This document shows positions 9,863-19,279 of a stretch of 64,000 bases of DNA, in pieces. Numbering within the stretch: position 1 is the stretch's first letter; each line of letters starts with the position of its first letter. This DNA comes from Burkholderia pyrrocinia (lineage in GTDB: Bacteria > Pseudomonadota > Gammaproteobacteria > Burkholderiales > Burkholderiaceae). The notes under the pieces were generated by a model. That model did not search any database. It was not told the origin of the DNA and saw only the letters and a list, made by a program, of their open reading frames with translations. Location of the stretch: NCBI RefSeq assembly GCF_003330765.1, contig NZ_CP024902.1, forward strand, positions 3,100,001-3,164,000, written 5' to 3'. A program made the position numbers and the translations under genes.

Positions 9863-10582
9863 ATGAGCAACACCCTGACCACGGCGATGATCTTCGCCGC
9901 CGGGCGCGGCGACCGGATGCGCCCGCTGACCGACACCTGCCCGAAGCCGCTGCTCGAGGCGGGCGGCAAGCCGCTGATCGTGTGGCAGATCGAAGCGCTC
10001 GCGCGCGCGGGCATCGACACGATCGTGATCAACCACGCATGGCTCGGCGAACGGATCGAGGCCGTGCTCGGCGACGGTTCGCGCTGGGGCGTGCGGCTCG
10101 CGTATTCGGCCGAGGGCGAAGCGCTCGAGACCGCCGGCGGCATCGCGCAGGCGCTGCCGCTGCTGGAACGCGACGGCCGGCCGACGGTGTTCGTCGCGGT
10201 GGCCGGCGACGTATTCGCCACATTCGATTACGGGACGCTCGCCGCCCGCGCGGCGCGCATGTTGGCGCTCGACACGCCCGCGATGCATCTCGTGATGGTG
10301 CCGAATCCGCCGTTCCATCCGTCCGGCGACTTCGTACTCGGGGGCGACGGGCGCCTGTCGCTCGACGGCAGCCCGCGCGTCACGTTCGGCAGCATCGGCC
10401 TGTACGACACGCGGATGTTCCGCGATCTCGCGCCCGGCACGCGGCGCGCGCTCACCCCCTACTTCCGCGCGACGATCGAAGCCGGCCGCGCGAGCGGCGA
10501 ACTGTACGAAGGGATCTGGGACAACATCGGCACGCCCGCGCAGCTCGGCGAGCTCGACGCGCGGCTGCGCGCCGCGGGCTGA
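9863..10582 (+). CDS. murU: N-acetylmuramate alpha-1-phosphate uridylyltransferase MurU
   Basis: A 239-residue nucleotidyltransferase with the signature FAAGRGDRMRPLTD and TCPKPLLEAGGKPL at residues 10-36 and a catalytic metal site in VAVAGDVFATFDY. It turns MurNAc-1-phosphate into UDP-MurNAc, the step after AmgK. The ATG at 9863 opens directly on the family start (MSNTLTTAMIFAAG); earlier in-frame codons overlap amgK and are unlikely. The related mannose-1-phosphate guanylyltransferases share the fold, but the amgK partnership favours MurU. Confidence 0.9.
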   Translation: MSNTLTTAMIFAAGRGDRMRPLTDTCPKPLLEAGGKPLIVWQIEALARAGIDTIVINHAWLGERIEAVLGDGSRWGVRLAYSAEGEALETAGGIAQALPLLERDGRPTVFVAVAGDVFATFDYGTLAARAARMLALDTPAMHLVMVPNPPFHPSGDFVLGGDGRLSLDGSPRVTFGSIGLYDTRMFRDLAPGTRRALTPYFRATIEAGRASGELYEGIWDNIGTPAQLGELDARLRAAG

Positions 10583-10656
10583 CGGGCGGCCGCCAGCACG
10601 AGCACTTCCCGCCAAGCACCGGTTTCCGCTGAGCGCCGCGGCGCGCAGCGCTTTCA

Positions 10657-12564
10657 TCAAACCGCCTCGGCCTCTTCCCCGCCCGCCGCCGCGCGCTGCT
10701 GCTGCAGCGCCCACATCTGCGCATACAGCCCGTCGGCGCGCACGAGTTCGTCATGCGTGCCACGCTCGACGATCCGACCGTGGTCCATCACGAGGATCTG
10801 CTGCGCGTGCACGACCGTCGACAGCCGGTGCGCGATCACGAGCGTCGTGCGATGCCGCGCGATCTGGTCGAGCTCGTGCTGGATCGCGCGCTCCGAGCGC
10901 GAATCGAGCGCCGACGTCGCCTCGTCGAACAGCAGGACCGGCGGATCCTTCAGCAGCGTGCGCGCGATCGCGACGCGCTGCTTCTCGCCGCCCGACAGCT
11001 TCAGCCCGCGCTCGCCGACCGGCGTGTCATAGCCCTTCGGCAAGCTTTCGATGAAATCGTGAATGTGCGCGGCGCGCGCGGCCGCGACCACCTCGTCGCG
11101 GGTCGCGGTCGGCCGGCCGTACGCGATGTTGTAGTAGATCGAGTCGTTGAACAGCACGGTGTCCTGCGGCACGATCCCGATCGACGCGCGCAGCGAGTCC
11201 TGCGTGACGTCGCGGATGTCCTGGCCGTCGATGCGGATCGCCCCGCCCGCCTGCCGGTCGAGATCGTAGAAGCGGAACAGCAGGCGCGACAGCGTCGACT
11301 TCCCGGAGCCGCTGTGGCCGACCACCGCGGTCGTCGTGCCCGCGTCGATCGTGAACGTCACGTCGTGCAGGATCGACCGCGCCGGCTCGTACGCGAAGTT
11401 CACGTGCTCGAAGCGCACCTGCGCGCCGGCCACCGCGAGCGGCTGCGCGTCGGGCCGGTCCGCGACTTCCTTCGCGGACGACAGCAGCCCGAACATCCGG
11501 TCCATGTCGGTGAGGCTCTGCTTCAGCTCGCGATAGACGACGCCGAGAAAGTTCAGCGGAATGTAGAGCTGCAGCATGAACGTGTTGATCAGCACGAGAT
11601 CGCCGAGCGTCAGCTTGCCCGCGAGCACGCCCTGCGTCGCGCGCCACAGGATGAACACGAGCCCCGTGCCGATGATCGCCTGCTGGCCGAAGTTCAGCAC
11701 CGACAGCGAGTTCTGCGAGCGGATCGCGGCCTTCCGGTAGCGCTTCAGGTTCTCGTCGTAGCGCTGCGCCTCCCACTCTTCGTTGCCGAAGTACTTCACC
11801 GTCTCGTAGTTGATCAGCGAATCGATCGCCCGCGAGTTCGCGCGCGAATCGAGTTCGTTCATCGTGCGGCGGAAATGCGTGCGCCAGTTGGTGACCTTCA
11901 CCGTGAACACGATGTACGTGACCAGTGCCGCGAACGTCACGTACGCGTAATAGGCCTCGTACTTGACCACGAAGAAGCCGAGCACGAGCCCGACCTCGAC
12001 GAGCGTCGGCAGGATGCTGTACAGCGAATACGAAATCAGTTGCTGGATGCCGCGCGTGCCGCGCTCGATGTCGCGCGACATGCCACCCGTCTGGCGTTCC
12101 AGGTGAAACCGCAGCGACAGCCCGTGCAGGTGCCGGAACACCTGCAGCGCAAGCTGGCGCACCGCGCTCTCGGTGACCTTCGAGAACAGGATCTCGCGCA
12201 GCTCGGTAAACAGCGACGTCGACAGCCGCACGAACGCATACGCGACGACCAGCAAGCCGACGCCGCCCGCGAGCACGATGCCGGCCGACTGTTCGGCGCG
12301 GCCGAGCGCGGTGATCTGCTGCACGTAGGACAGGTGGTCGACGATGCGCTTCATCACGACCGGCACGCCGAGGTTCGCGACCTTCGCGCCGATCAGGCAG
12401 CCGAGCGCGAGCGCGACGCGCCATTTGTAGGTGGTCAGGTACGGCAGCAGCGACCGGATGGTCTGCCAGTCGTTGCGGGGCCCGGTCGAAGCCGGCGCGG
12501 GCTCGCCGGAAGCTGGAAATCTGCGCATGGGGGAAGGATCGGCGGCGGTGCCGGGCGCGTGCAT
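10657..12564 (-). CDS. ATM1/HMT1-type ABC transporter, fused permease and ATPase
   Basis: A 635-residue half-transporter. About six membrane helices lie in the N-terminal 330 residues (TYKWRVALALGCLIGAKVANL onward), followed by an ATPase with Walker A VVGHSGSGKST, signature LSGGEKQRVAIAR, Walker B VLLFDEATSALD and the H-loop VIAHRLSTVV. It resembles ATM1/ABCB7 exporters, which in bacteria move glutathione-linked sulfur or metal conjugates; the substrate is inferred from family only. The start is uncertain: the ATG at 12564 has GAG ten bases upstream, while 12528 lacks any such site but would give MRRFPASG. Convergent with murU. Confidence 0.88.
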   Translation of the reverse strand: MHAPGTAADPSPMRRFPASGEPAPASTGPRNDWQTIRSLLPYLTTYKWRVALALGCLIGAKVANLGVPVVMKRIVDHLSYVQQITALGRAEQSAGIVLAGGVGLLVVAYAFVRLSTSLFTELREILFSKVTESAVRQLALQVFRHLHGLSLRFHLERQTGGMSRDIERGTRGIQQLISYSLYSILPTLVEVGLVLGFFVVKYEAYYAYVTFAALVTYIVFTVKVTNWRTHFRRTMNELDSRANSRAIDSLINYETVKYFGNEEWEAQRYDENLKRYRKAAIRSQNSLSVLNFGQQAIIGTGLVFILWRATQGVLAGKLTLGDLVLINTFMLQLYIPLNFLGVVYRELKQSLTDMDRMFGLLSSAKEVADRPDAQPLAVAGAQVRFEHVNFAYEPARSILHDVTFTIDAGTTTAVVGHSGSGKSTLSRLLFRFYDLDRQAGGAIRIDGQDIRDVTQDSLRASIGIVPQDTVLFNDSIYYNIAYGRPTATRDEVVAAARAAHIHDFIESLPKGYDTPVGERGLKLSGGEKQRVAIARTLLKDPPVLLFDEATSALDSRSERAIQHELDQIARHRTTLVIAHRLSTVVHAQQILVMDHGRIVERGTHDELVRADGLYAQMWALQQQRAAAGGEEAEAV

Positions 12565-12702
12565 CGGCGACCGGCTCGCCCGCTTTCTCGTACAATTTGC
12601 GAACGTTGTATTGTCGCAGAAGCCGCTTCGCGCCGCTGCCGGCGGACTCGCCGGCCAGCCTGCGCGCGGCGGCCTATTTATTACAGGATGAAAGCCCCCG
12701 TC

Positions 12703-13098
12703 ATGACCGATTCGACCCTCGAACTCCCGCAAATGCAGCCCGCGCTGCGCGTCGTCCCGCAACCGCACGACGCGAACGTCCACGGCGACGTGTTTGGCGG
12801 CTGGATCATGTCTCAGGTCGACATCGCCGGCTCGATCCCCGCGAGCCAGCGCGCGAACGGCCGTGTCGCGACGGTCGCGGTCAACTCGTTCGTATTCAAG
12901 CAGCCGGTGTTCGTCGGCGACCTGTTGAGCTTCTACGCGACCATCACGCGCACCGGCAACACGTCGATCACGGTCGACGTCGAGGTGTACGCGCAGCGCA
13001 TGCGCCTGATGGGCGAAATCGTGAGGGTCACCGAAGCGACGCTCACGTACGTCGCGACCGGCCCGGATCGCAAGCCGCGGCAACTGCCGCCGCTCTGA
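12703..13098 (+). CDS. YciA-type acyl-CoA thioesterase (hotdog fold)
   Basis: A 131-residue protein with DANVHGDVFGGWIMSQVDIA and a hotdog-fold helix followed by VNSFVFKQPVFVGDLLSFYA, closely fitting the YciA acyl-CoA thioesterases that hydrolyse medium- to long-chain acyl-CoAs. The conserved Asn and Asp in the first stretch form the active site in the family. ATG codons exist at 12688 and 12703; the later one lies 14-18 bases after AGGA and gives MTDSTLELPQ. The gene sits divergent from the ABC exporter. Confidence 0.88.
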   Translation: MTDSTLELPQMQPALRVVPQPHDANVHGDVFGGWIMSQVDIAGSIPASQRANGRVATVAVNSFVFKQPVFVGDLLSFYATITRTGNTSITVDVEVYAQRMRLMGEIVRVTEATLTYVATGPDRKPRQLPPL

Positions 13099-13135
13099 CG
13101 GGCGAGCGCCGCGCTGCGGCGCGGCACGCGGCCCG

Positions 13136-13618
13136 TCAGTGCGTGGCCGTCAGCCCGAACTCCCGCATCGCGGGCAGGAAATCGTGATTCAGCTTCGGCT
13201 TGCGCGACAGCTTCACCAGCACGTAGCGCTGGAACGGCGCGAGCCGCTGCCACTGCGCGAGCGCGGGCGCCGTCAGCCCGGCCAGCGCGCTCTGCTGCAC
13301 GAGCGACTCCGGCACCGTATCGATGGCGCACCAGGTCGGCTGCTCGTCCGGCTGGAACCAGGTCGGTTCCAGATCGGCGTGCGTGCGCAGCATTTCGAAC
13401 AGCGCGTGATCGAAGTTGGGCTCGATCGCGGTGTCGTCGTCGGCCGGAAAGCGCGCGAGCAGCTTGCGGTCCTCGAGCGGCAGCAGCTGCCACTGCTCGA
13501 GCGAAATCCGCAGGCCGAAGCGGTCGAGATTGAAACGCACGATCATCGGGATGTACGTGAAGTTTTCCGACGAATCGTGTTCGAAATTGAATAGCAACGG
13601 AGCGTCGCTGAGTCCCAT
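13136..13618 (-). CDS. Nitrate-reductase-associated protein (Nitr_red_assoc family)
   Basis: A 160-residue soluble protein starting MGLSDAPLLFNFEHDSSENF, with WQLLPLEDRKLLARFP and LSRKPKLNHDFLPAM. It resembles a small family found beside nitrate or formate oxidoreductase genes and annotated as nitrate reductase associated; no biochemical role is established. Divergence from fdhD supports a link to molybdopterin enzymes. The ATG at 13618 gives a start consistent with the folded region; upstream in-frame codons overlap the fdhD promoter region. Confidence 0.7.
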   Translation of the reverse strand: MGLSDAPLLFNFEHDSSENFTYIPMIVRFNLDRFGLRISLEQWQLLPLEDRKLLARFPADDDTAIEPNFDHALFEMLRTHADLEPTWFQPDEQPTWCAIDTVPESLVQQSALAGLTAPALAQWQRLAPFQRYVLVKLSRKPKLNHDFLPAMREFGLTATH

Positions 13619-13739
13619 GGTCGTTACCTGACGTGGCGGATGCCGGCGCGGCCGGCCTGCCTGAGGTATTTTAGAACCTCTGCGCGTGGGCGGCGGACAC
13701 GATTGTCGCCGGCCGTGCCTCGAATCAACGGGAGTGCTC

Positions 13740-14588
13740 GTGAATCCGACCGAAACCGACGAACTACGCGCCGAACCGCACGCCGAACCGCGCGGCGCGA
13801 TCGAACTGTCCGTCCGCCGCACGCGCGGCGGCGCCGTCGAGACCGCGCACGACTACGTGGGCCAGGAATGGCCGGTCGCACTCGTCTTCAACGGCATCTC
13901 GCACGCGGTGATGATGTGCACGCCGTGCGACCTCGAAGCGTTCGCGGTCGGCTTCGCGATCTCGGAAGGGATCGTCGCGCGCGGCAGCGACATCAAGGAC
14001 ATCGAGGTGATCCTGCACGCCGACACGCCGCTGCCGCATGCGGAGGTGCACCTGGAGGTCGTCCAGCAGGCATTCGCCGCGCTGAAGGACCGGCGCCGCG
14101 CGCTCGCGGGGCGCACGGGCTGCGGCGTATGCGGAATCGAAAGCATCGACCTGCTCGACCTCGCGCCCGAACGCGTGCCCGACACGGGCTTTCTCGCGCG
14201 CCTCGCACCCGACGCGCTGGCGCGCGCCGCGCATGCGCTGCCGGCCCACCAGGCGCTCACGCAGCTCACGGGCGGCCTGCATGCGGCCGCATGGTGCGAC
14301 GCAACAGGCACGATCCGGATGGCGTTCGAGGACGTCGGCCGCCACAACGCGCTCGACAAGCTGATCGGCTCGCTCGTGCTGTCGCGCGCCGATGCGACCG
14401 ACGGCTTCGTGTTCCTGTCGAGCCGCGCGAGCTACGAGCTCGTGCGCAAGGCCGCACGGGTCGGCATCCCGCTGGTCGCGACGATCTCCGCGCCGTCGTC
14501 GCTCGCGATCGACATCGCAAAGGCGGCCGGTTTGCGGCTCGTCAGCTTCTGCCGCGAAACCGGCCACGTCGACTACGGCACGGCCTGA
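13740..14588 (+). CDS. fdhD: Formate dehydrogenase accessory sulfurtransferase FdhD
   Basis: A 282-residue protein that transfers sulfur from IscS to the molybdenum/bis-MGD cofactor so that formate dehydrogenase becomes active. The catalytic cysteine pair is in GRTGCGVCGIES near residue 122; other family stretches are TPCDLEAFAVGFAISEGI, FEDVGRHNALDKLIG and SSRASYELVRKAA. I use the GTG at 13740, which has GGGAG six bases upstream; another GTG at 13734 is possible. No formate dehydrogenase structural gene lies in the window, so the enzyme it serves is elsewhere. Confidence 0.95.
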   Translation: MNPTETDELRAEPHAEPRGAIELSVRRTRGGAVETAHDYVGQEWPVALVFNGISHAVMMCTPCDLEAFAVGFAISEGIVARGSDIKDIEVILHADTPLPHAEVHLEVVQQAFAALKDRRRALAGRTGCGVCGIESIDLLDLAPERVPDTGFLARLAPDALARAAHALPAHQALTQLTGGLHAAAWCDATGTIRMAFEDVGRHNALDKLIGSLVLSRADATDGFVFLSSRASYELVRKAARVGIPLVATISAPSSLAIDIAKAAGLRLVSFCRETGHVDYGTA

Positions 14589-14604
14589 TCGCGATCGCGG
14601 GATC

Positions 14605-14628
14605 GCGCCGGCGGTCTGCCGCCGGCGC
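14605..14628. terminator. GC-rich hairpin between fdhD and the enoyl-CoA hydratase gene
   Basis: A perfect 10-bp stem (GCGCCGGCGG and complement) with loop TCTG in the 51-bp gap between convergent genes. There is no T-tract, so a bidirectional termination role is an inference from position. Confidence 0.4.
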
Positions 14629-14639
14629 GGCCTGCTCCA

Positions 14640-15407
14640 TCAGTCGAACTGACGGAAATCCGGCTTGCGCTTCTCGAAGAACGCCGTCATCGCCTCGCGC
14701 GCTTCCGGCGCCCGCAGCATCGCGGCGAAGTGGCGCGCCTCCTCGGCCATCCGCGCGGGCGTGGCCACGCCACCCGCATCCTTCAGCAGCGCCTTCGTCA
14801 CGCGCAGCGACGACGCCGGCAGCGCAGCAAGCTTCGCCGCCTGCTTCGCCGCGAACGCGTCGAGCTCGGAAGCCGGCAGCACGCGATTGACGATGCCGAT
14901 CCGGTGCGCTTCCAGTGCGTCGAACGCCTCGCCGAGCAGCAGCTTCTCCGCGGCGACCTGATGGCCGGCCAGGCGCGGCAGCAGTACGCTCGATGCGGCT
15001 TCCGGACACAGCCCGAGTTGCGCGAACGGCAGCGAGAACGTCGCGGTGTCGGCCGCGTAGACCAGATCGCAGTGCAGCAGCATCGTCACGCCGACGCCGA
15101 TCGCGATGCCCGGCACCGCGGCCACGACCGGTTTCTGTGCGCTGCTGATCCGCGCGAGAAACTGGAACACCGGCGCGCTGTCGTCCTTCGGCGGCGTCTT
15201 CAGGAAATCCTCGAGATCGTTCCCCGCGCTGAAATTGCCGTCGCCGCCGCGCAGCAGGATCACGCGGATCGCCTTGTCTTCCTGCGCGTCGGCCAGTGCA
15301 TCGGCCATCGTCTGGTACATCGCCGCCGTCAGCGCATTCTTCTTCGCCGGGCGCGCGATCGTGATCGTCATCACGCCTTCGGTGCGTTCCACTTGAATTT
15401 CGGCCAC
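14640..15407 (-). CDS. Enoyl-CoA hydratase/isomerase family protein
   Basis: A 255-residue crotonase-fold enzyme with the oxyanion-hole segments FSAGNDLEDF and PGIAIGVGVTMLLHCDLVYA. The residue that is the second catalytic Glu in classical hydratases falls in LPFAQLGLCPEAASS, where Glu is present only at the isomerase-type position, so 2,3-enoyl-CoA isomerase is as likely as hydratase. The start is the GTG at 15407, preceded by AAAGGAG; no ATG gives a complete N-terminus. It is the last gene of the five-gene beta-oxidation operon. Confidence 0.88.
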   Translation of the reverse strand: MAEIQVERTEGVMTITIARPAKKNALTAAMYQTMADALADAQEDKAIRVILLRGGDGNFSAGNDLEDFLKTPPKDDSAPVFQFLARISSAQKPVVAAVPGIAIGVGVTMLLHCDLVYAADTATFSLPFAQLGLCPEAASSVLLPRLAGHQVAAEKLLLGEAFDALEAHRIGIVNRVLPASELDAFAAKQAAKLAALPASSLRVTKALLKDAGGVATPARMAEEARHFAAMLRAPEAREAMTAFFEKRKPDFRQFD

Positions 15408-15499
15408 AACCGTCTCCTTTGACTTTCCTCTACCGGAATGAAAAAACGGTGCGCGAGCTCGTGGCCCGCGCACCGTCGTCGCTATCGTCGCGTTCCCGC

Positions 15500-16699
<1,200 letters not shown>

Positions 16700-16730
16700 A
16701 TCAGACTCCTTGTCCGCTCTGTCCGCTCGC

Positions 16731-19166
16731 TCAGTTACGCACCGGCTTGCCGGTCTGCAACATGCCCATGATCCGTTCCTGCGTCTTCTGCGTGCCGAGC
16801 AGCTCGACGAACGCGCGGCGCTCCAGCGCGAGCAGCCACTGCTCGTCGACCAGGCTGCCGGCTTCGACGTCGCCGCCGCACACGGCTTCGGCGATGCGGC
16901 TCGCGATCAGGTAGTCGTGGTCGCTGATGAAGCGGCCGTCGCGCATGTTGACGAGCGATGCCTTGATCGTCGCGATCGCCGAACGGCCCGCGACCGGTAC
17001 GTCCTTCGCCCGCAGCGGCGCACGGTAGCCGGTTGCGGCCAGCGCGCGCGCTTCCTTCTTCGCGGTGTCGAGCAACTCGAACACGTTGAAGATGATCGTG
17101 TCGGACGGCTTCAGGTAGCCCATCGCACGCGCATCGTGCGCGGACGCAGACACCTTCGCCATCGCCGCGTTCTCGAACGACTTCGTGACGAACTTCAGGA
17201 TGTCGGTGGTCGCGTTCGCGGCCGTTGCGGCTTCCGCCGCGCGCAGCGCCGCTTCCTTCAGGCCACCGCCCGCCGGCACGAGGCCGACGCCCACTTCGAC
17301 CAGGCCGACGTAGCTCTCGACGTGCACGACGCGCTTCGCGCTGTGCAGCATCAGCTCGCACCCGCCGCCGAGCGCGATGCCCGACACGGCCGCGACGACC
17401 GGCACGTTTGCGTACTTCACGCGCAGCATGCCTTCCTGGAACTTCTTCACGAACGGCTCGATACCCTTCGCGCCGCCCATCATGAACGCGGGCATCGCCT
17501 CTTCGAGGTTCGCGCCTGCCGAGAACGGGCCACCCGGCGTGCCGAGCTTCAGCGACGTCGGCTGCCAGATCACCACGCCCTTGTAATCCTTCTCCGCGAG
17601 CTCGATCGCCTGCACGAGGCCGTCGATCACGCTCGGGCCGATCGTGTTCATCTTCGACTTGAACGACACGATCACGACGTCGTCCTCGCCCGCACGGTCG
17701 TCGACCCATGCGCGCACCGCGTCGGTCTCGAACAGCGTCTTGCCGTACGACTTCGGATCGGCACCCGCTTCGCCGAGCAGCGGCGCGCGGAATACCTGCT
17801 TGCCGTAGACCGCCAGGTCCGAACGCGGCACGAAGCGCTTCGCTGCCGGCGCCCACGAGCCTTCGGCCGTGTGCACGCCGCCCTGCTCGGCGACCGCGCC
17901 CTCGAGCACCCACGACGGCAGCGGCACGTTCGCGAGCGCCTTGCCGGCCGCGATGTCTTCCTGCACCCACTCGGCAACCTGCTTCCAGCCCGCAGCCTGC
18001 CAGCCTTCGAACGGACCTTCGTTCCAGCCGAAGCCCCAGCGGATCGCGAGGTCGACGTCGCGTGCGTTGTCGGCGATCGACTCGAGATGCACGCCGATGT
18101 AGTGGAACACGTCGCGGAAGATCGACCACAGGAACTGTGCGTGCGGATGGTCCGTCTCGCGCAGCAGCTTCAGGCGCTCGGCCGGCGGACGCTTCAGGAT
18201 GCGGCCGACGGTTTCGTCAGCCTTCGCGCCGGCGTCGACGTAGCTGCCCGTCTTCGCGTCGAGCACCTTGATCGCCTTGCCTTCCTTCTTGTAGAAACCG
18301 CCGCCCGTCTTCTGGCCGAGCGCACCCTGCTTCACCAGTTCGGCGAGCACGGCGGGCGTCTGGTAGACCGGGAAGAACGGATCGTCGGCGAGGTTGTCCT
18401 GCATCGTCTTGATCACGTGCGCCATCGTGTCGAGACCGACCACGTCCGCGGTGCGGAACGTCGCCGACTTCGCGCGGCCGAGGCGGCTGCCCGTCAGGTC
18501 GTCGACTTCGTCGAAGCGCAGGCCGAACTTCGCGGCCTCGGTGATCACCGCGAGGATCGAGAAGATGCCGACGCGGTTCGCGATGAAGTTCGGCGTGTCC
18601 TTCGCGCGCACGACGCCCTTGCCGACGATGCTCGTCAGGAACGTCTCGAGCTGGTCGAGGATCTCCGGGCGCGTATGCGCGGTCGGGATCAGCTCGACGA
18701 GGTGCATGTAGCGCGGCGGGTTGAAGAAGTGCACGCCGCAGAAGCGCGACTTCAGCTCGTCCGAGAAACCTTCGGACAGCTTCGTGATCGACAGGCCCGA
18801 CGTGTTGGTCGCGAAAATCGCGTTCGGCGCGATGTGCGGCGCGACCTTCTTGTACAGGTCGTGCTTCCAGTCCATCCGCTCGGCGATCGCCTCGATCACC
18901 ACGTCGCACTCGGCGAGCTTCGCGATGTCGTCTTCGTAGTTGGCTGCCTCGAGGTACTTCGCGTCGTCCTTCACGCCGAACGGCGCGGGCGACAGCTTCT
19001 TCAGGTTCTCGATCGCCTTCAGCGCGATCGCGTTTTTCGGGCCTTCCTTGGCCGGCAGGTCGAACAGCAGCACCGGCACGCGCGCGTTGATGAGGTGCGC
19101 GGCGATCTGCGCGCCCATCACGCCGGCGCCCAGCACGGCGACCTTGCGAATCAGGAAATTGCTCAC
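16731..19166 (-). CDS. 3-hydroxyacyl-CoA dehydrogenase / enoyl-CoA hydratase, FadB-like
   Basis: An 811-residue fusion. The N-terminus is an NAD-binding 3-hydroxyacyl-CoA dehydrogenase (KVAVLGAGVMGAQIAAHL; catalytic segment CGVHFFNPPRYMHLVELI; C-terminal domain with KDTPNFIANRVGIF), followed by a crotonase-like domain from about residue 480 (FSAGANLEEAMPAF and VSGIALGGGCELMLH). This order is the reverse of E. coli FadB and typical of the proteobacterial HAD-ECH type. Translation starts at GTG 19166 with GGAG seven bases upstream; the frame continues open past it into the acyl-CoA dehydrogenase gene, but no other start fits. Confidence 0.93.
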   Translation of the reverse strand: MSNFLIRKVAVLGAGVMGAQIAAHLINARVPVLLFDLPAKEGPKNAIALKAIENLKKLSPAPFGVKDDAKYLEAANYEDDIAKLAECDVVIEAIAERMDWKHDLYKKVAPHIAPNAIFATNTSGLSITKLSEGFSDELKSRFCGVHFFNPPRYMHLVELIPTAHTRPEILDQLETFLTSIVGKGVVRAKDTPNFIANRVGIFSILAVITEAAKFGLRFDEVDDLTGSRLGRAKSATFRTADVVGLDTMAHVIKTMQDNLADDPFFPVYQTPAVLAELVKQGALGQKTGGGFYKKEGKAIKVLDAKTGSYVDAGAKADETVGRILKRPPAERLKLLRETDHPHAQFLWSIFRDVFHYIGVHLESIADNARDVDLAIRWGFGWNEGPFEGWQAAGWKQVAEWVQEDIAAGKALANVPLPSWVLEGAVAEQGGVHTAEGSWAPAAKRFVPRSDLAVYGKQVFRAPLLGEAGADPKSYGKTLFETDAVRAWVDDRAGEDDVVIVSFKSKMNTIGPSVIDGLVQAIELAEKDYKGVVIWQPTSLKLGTPGGPFSAGANLEEAMPAFMMGGAKGIEPFVKKFQEGMLRVKYANVPVVAAVSGIALGGGCELMLHSAKRVVHVESYVGLVEVGVGLVPAGGGLKEAALRAAEAATAANATTDILKFVTKSFENAAMAKVSASAHDARAMGYLKPSDTIIFNVFELLDTAKKEARALAATGYRAPLRAKDVPVAGRSAIATIKASLVNMRDGRFISDHDYLIASRIAEAVCGGDVEAGSLVDEQWLLALERRAFVELLGTQKTQERIMGMLQTGKPVRN

Positions 19167-19279
19167 GGGATATCTCCGGATAGTGTCGTGCAGCGCGGGG
19201 TGTGAGGGCTGCACGGCGAAGTGAGTACCAGGAACCGTTGCGTTCGGGCGGCGCGCATCGCGCACCGCCCGGACTCGCG

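Noticed and set aside
13106..13122. GCGCCGC-GCT-GCGGCGC hairpin after the thioesterase gene
   Set aside because: No T-tract, and short GC palindromes are frequent by chance at this composition; not called as a terminator.
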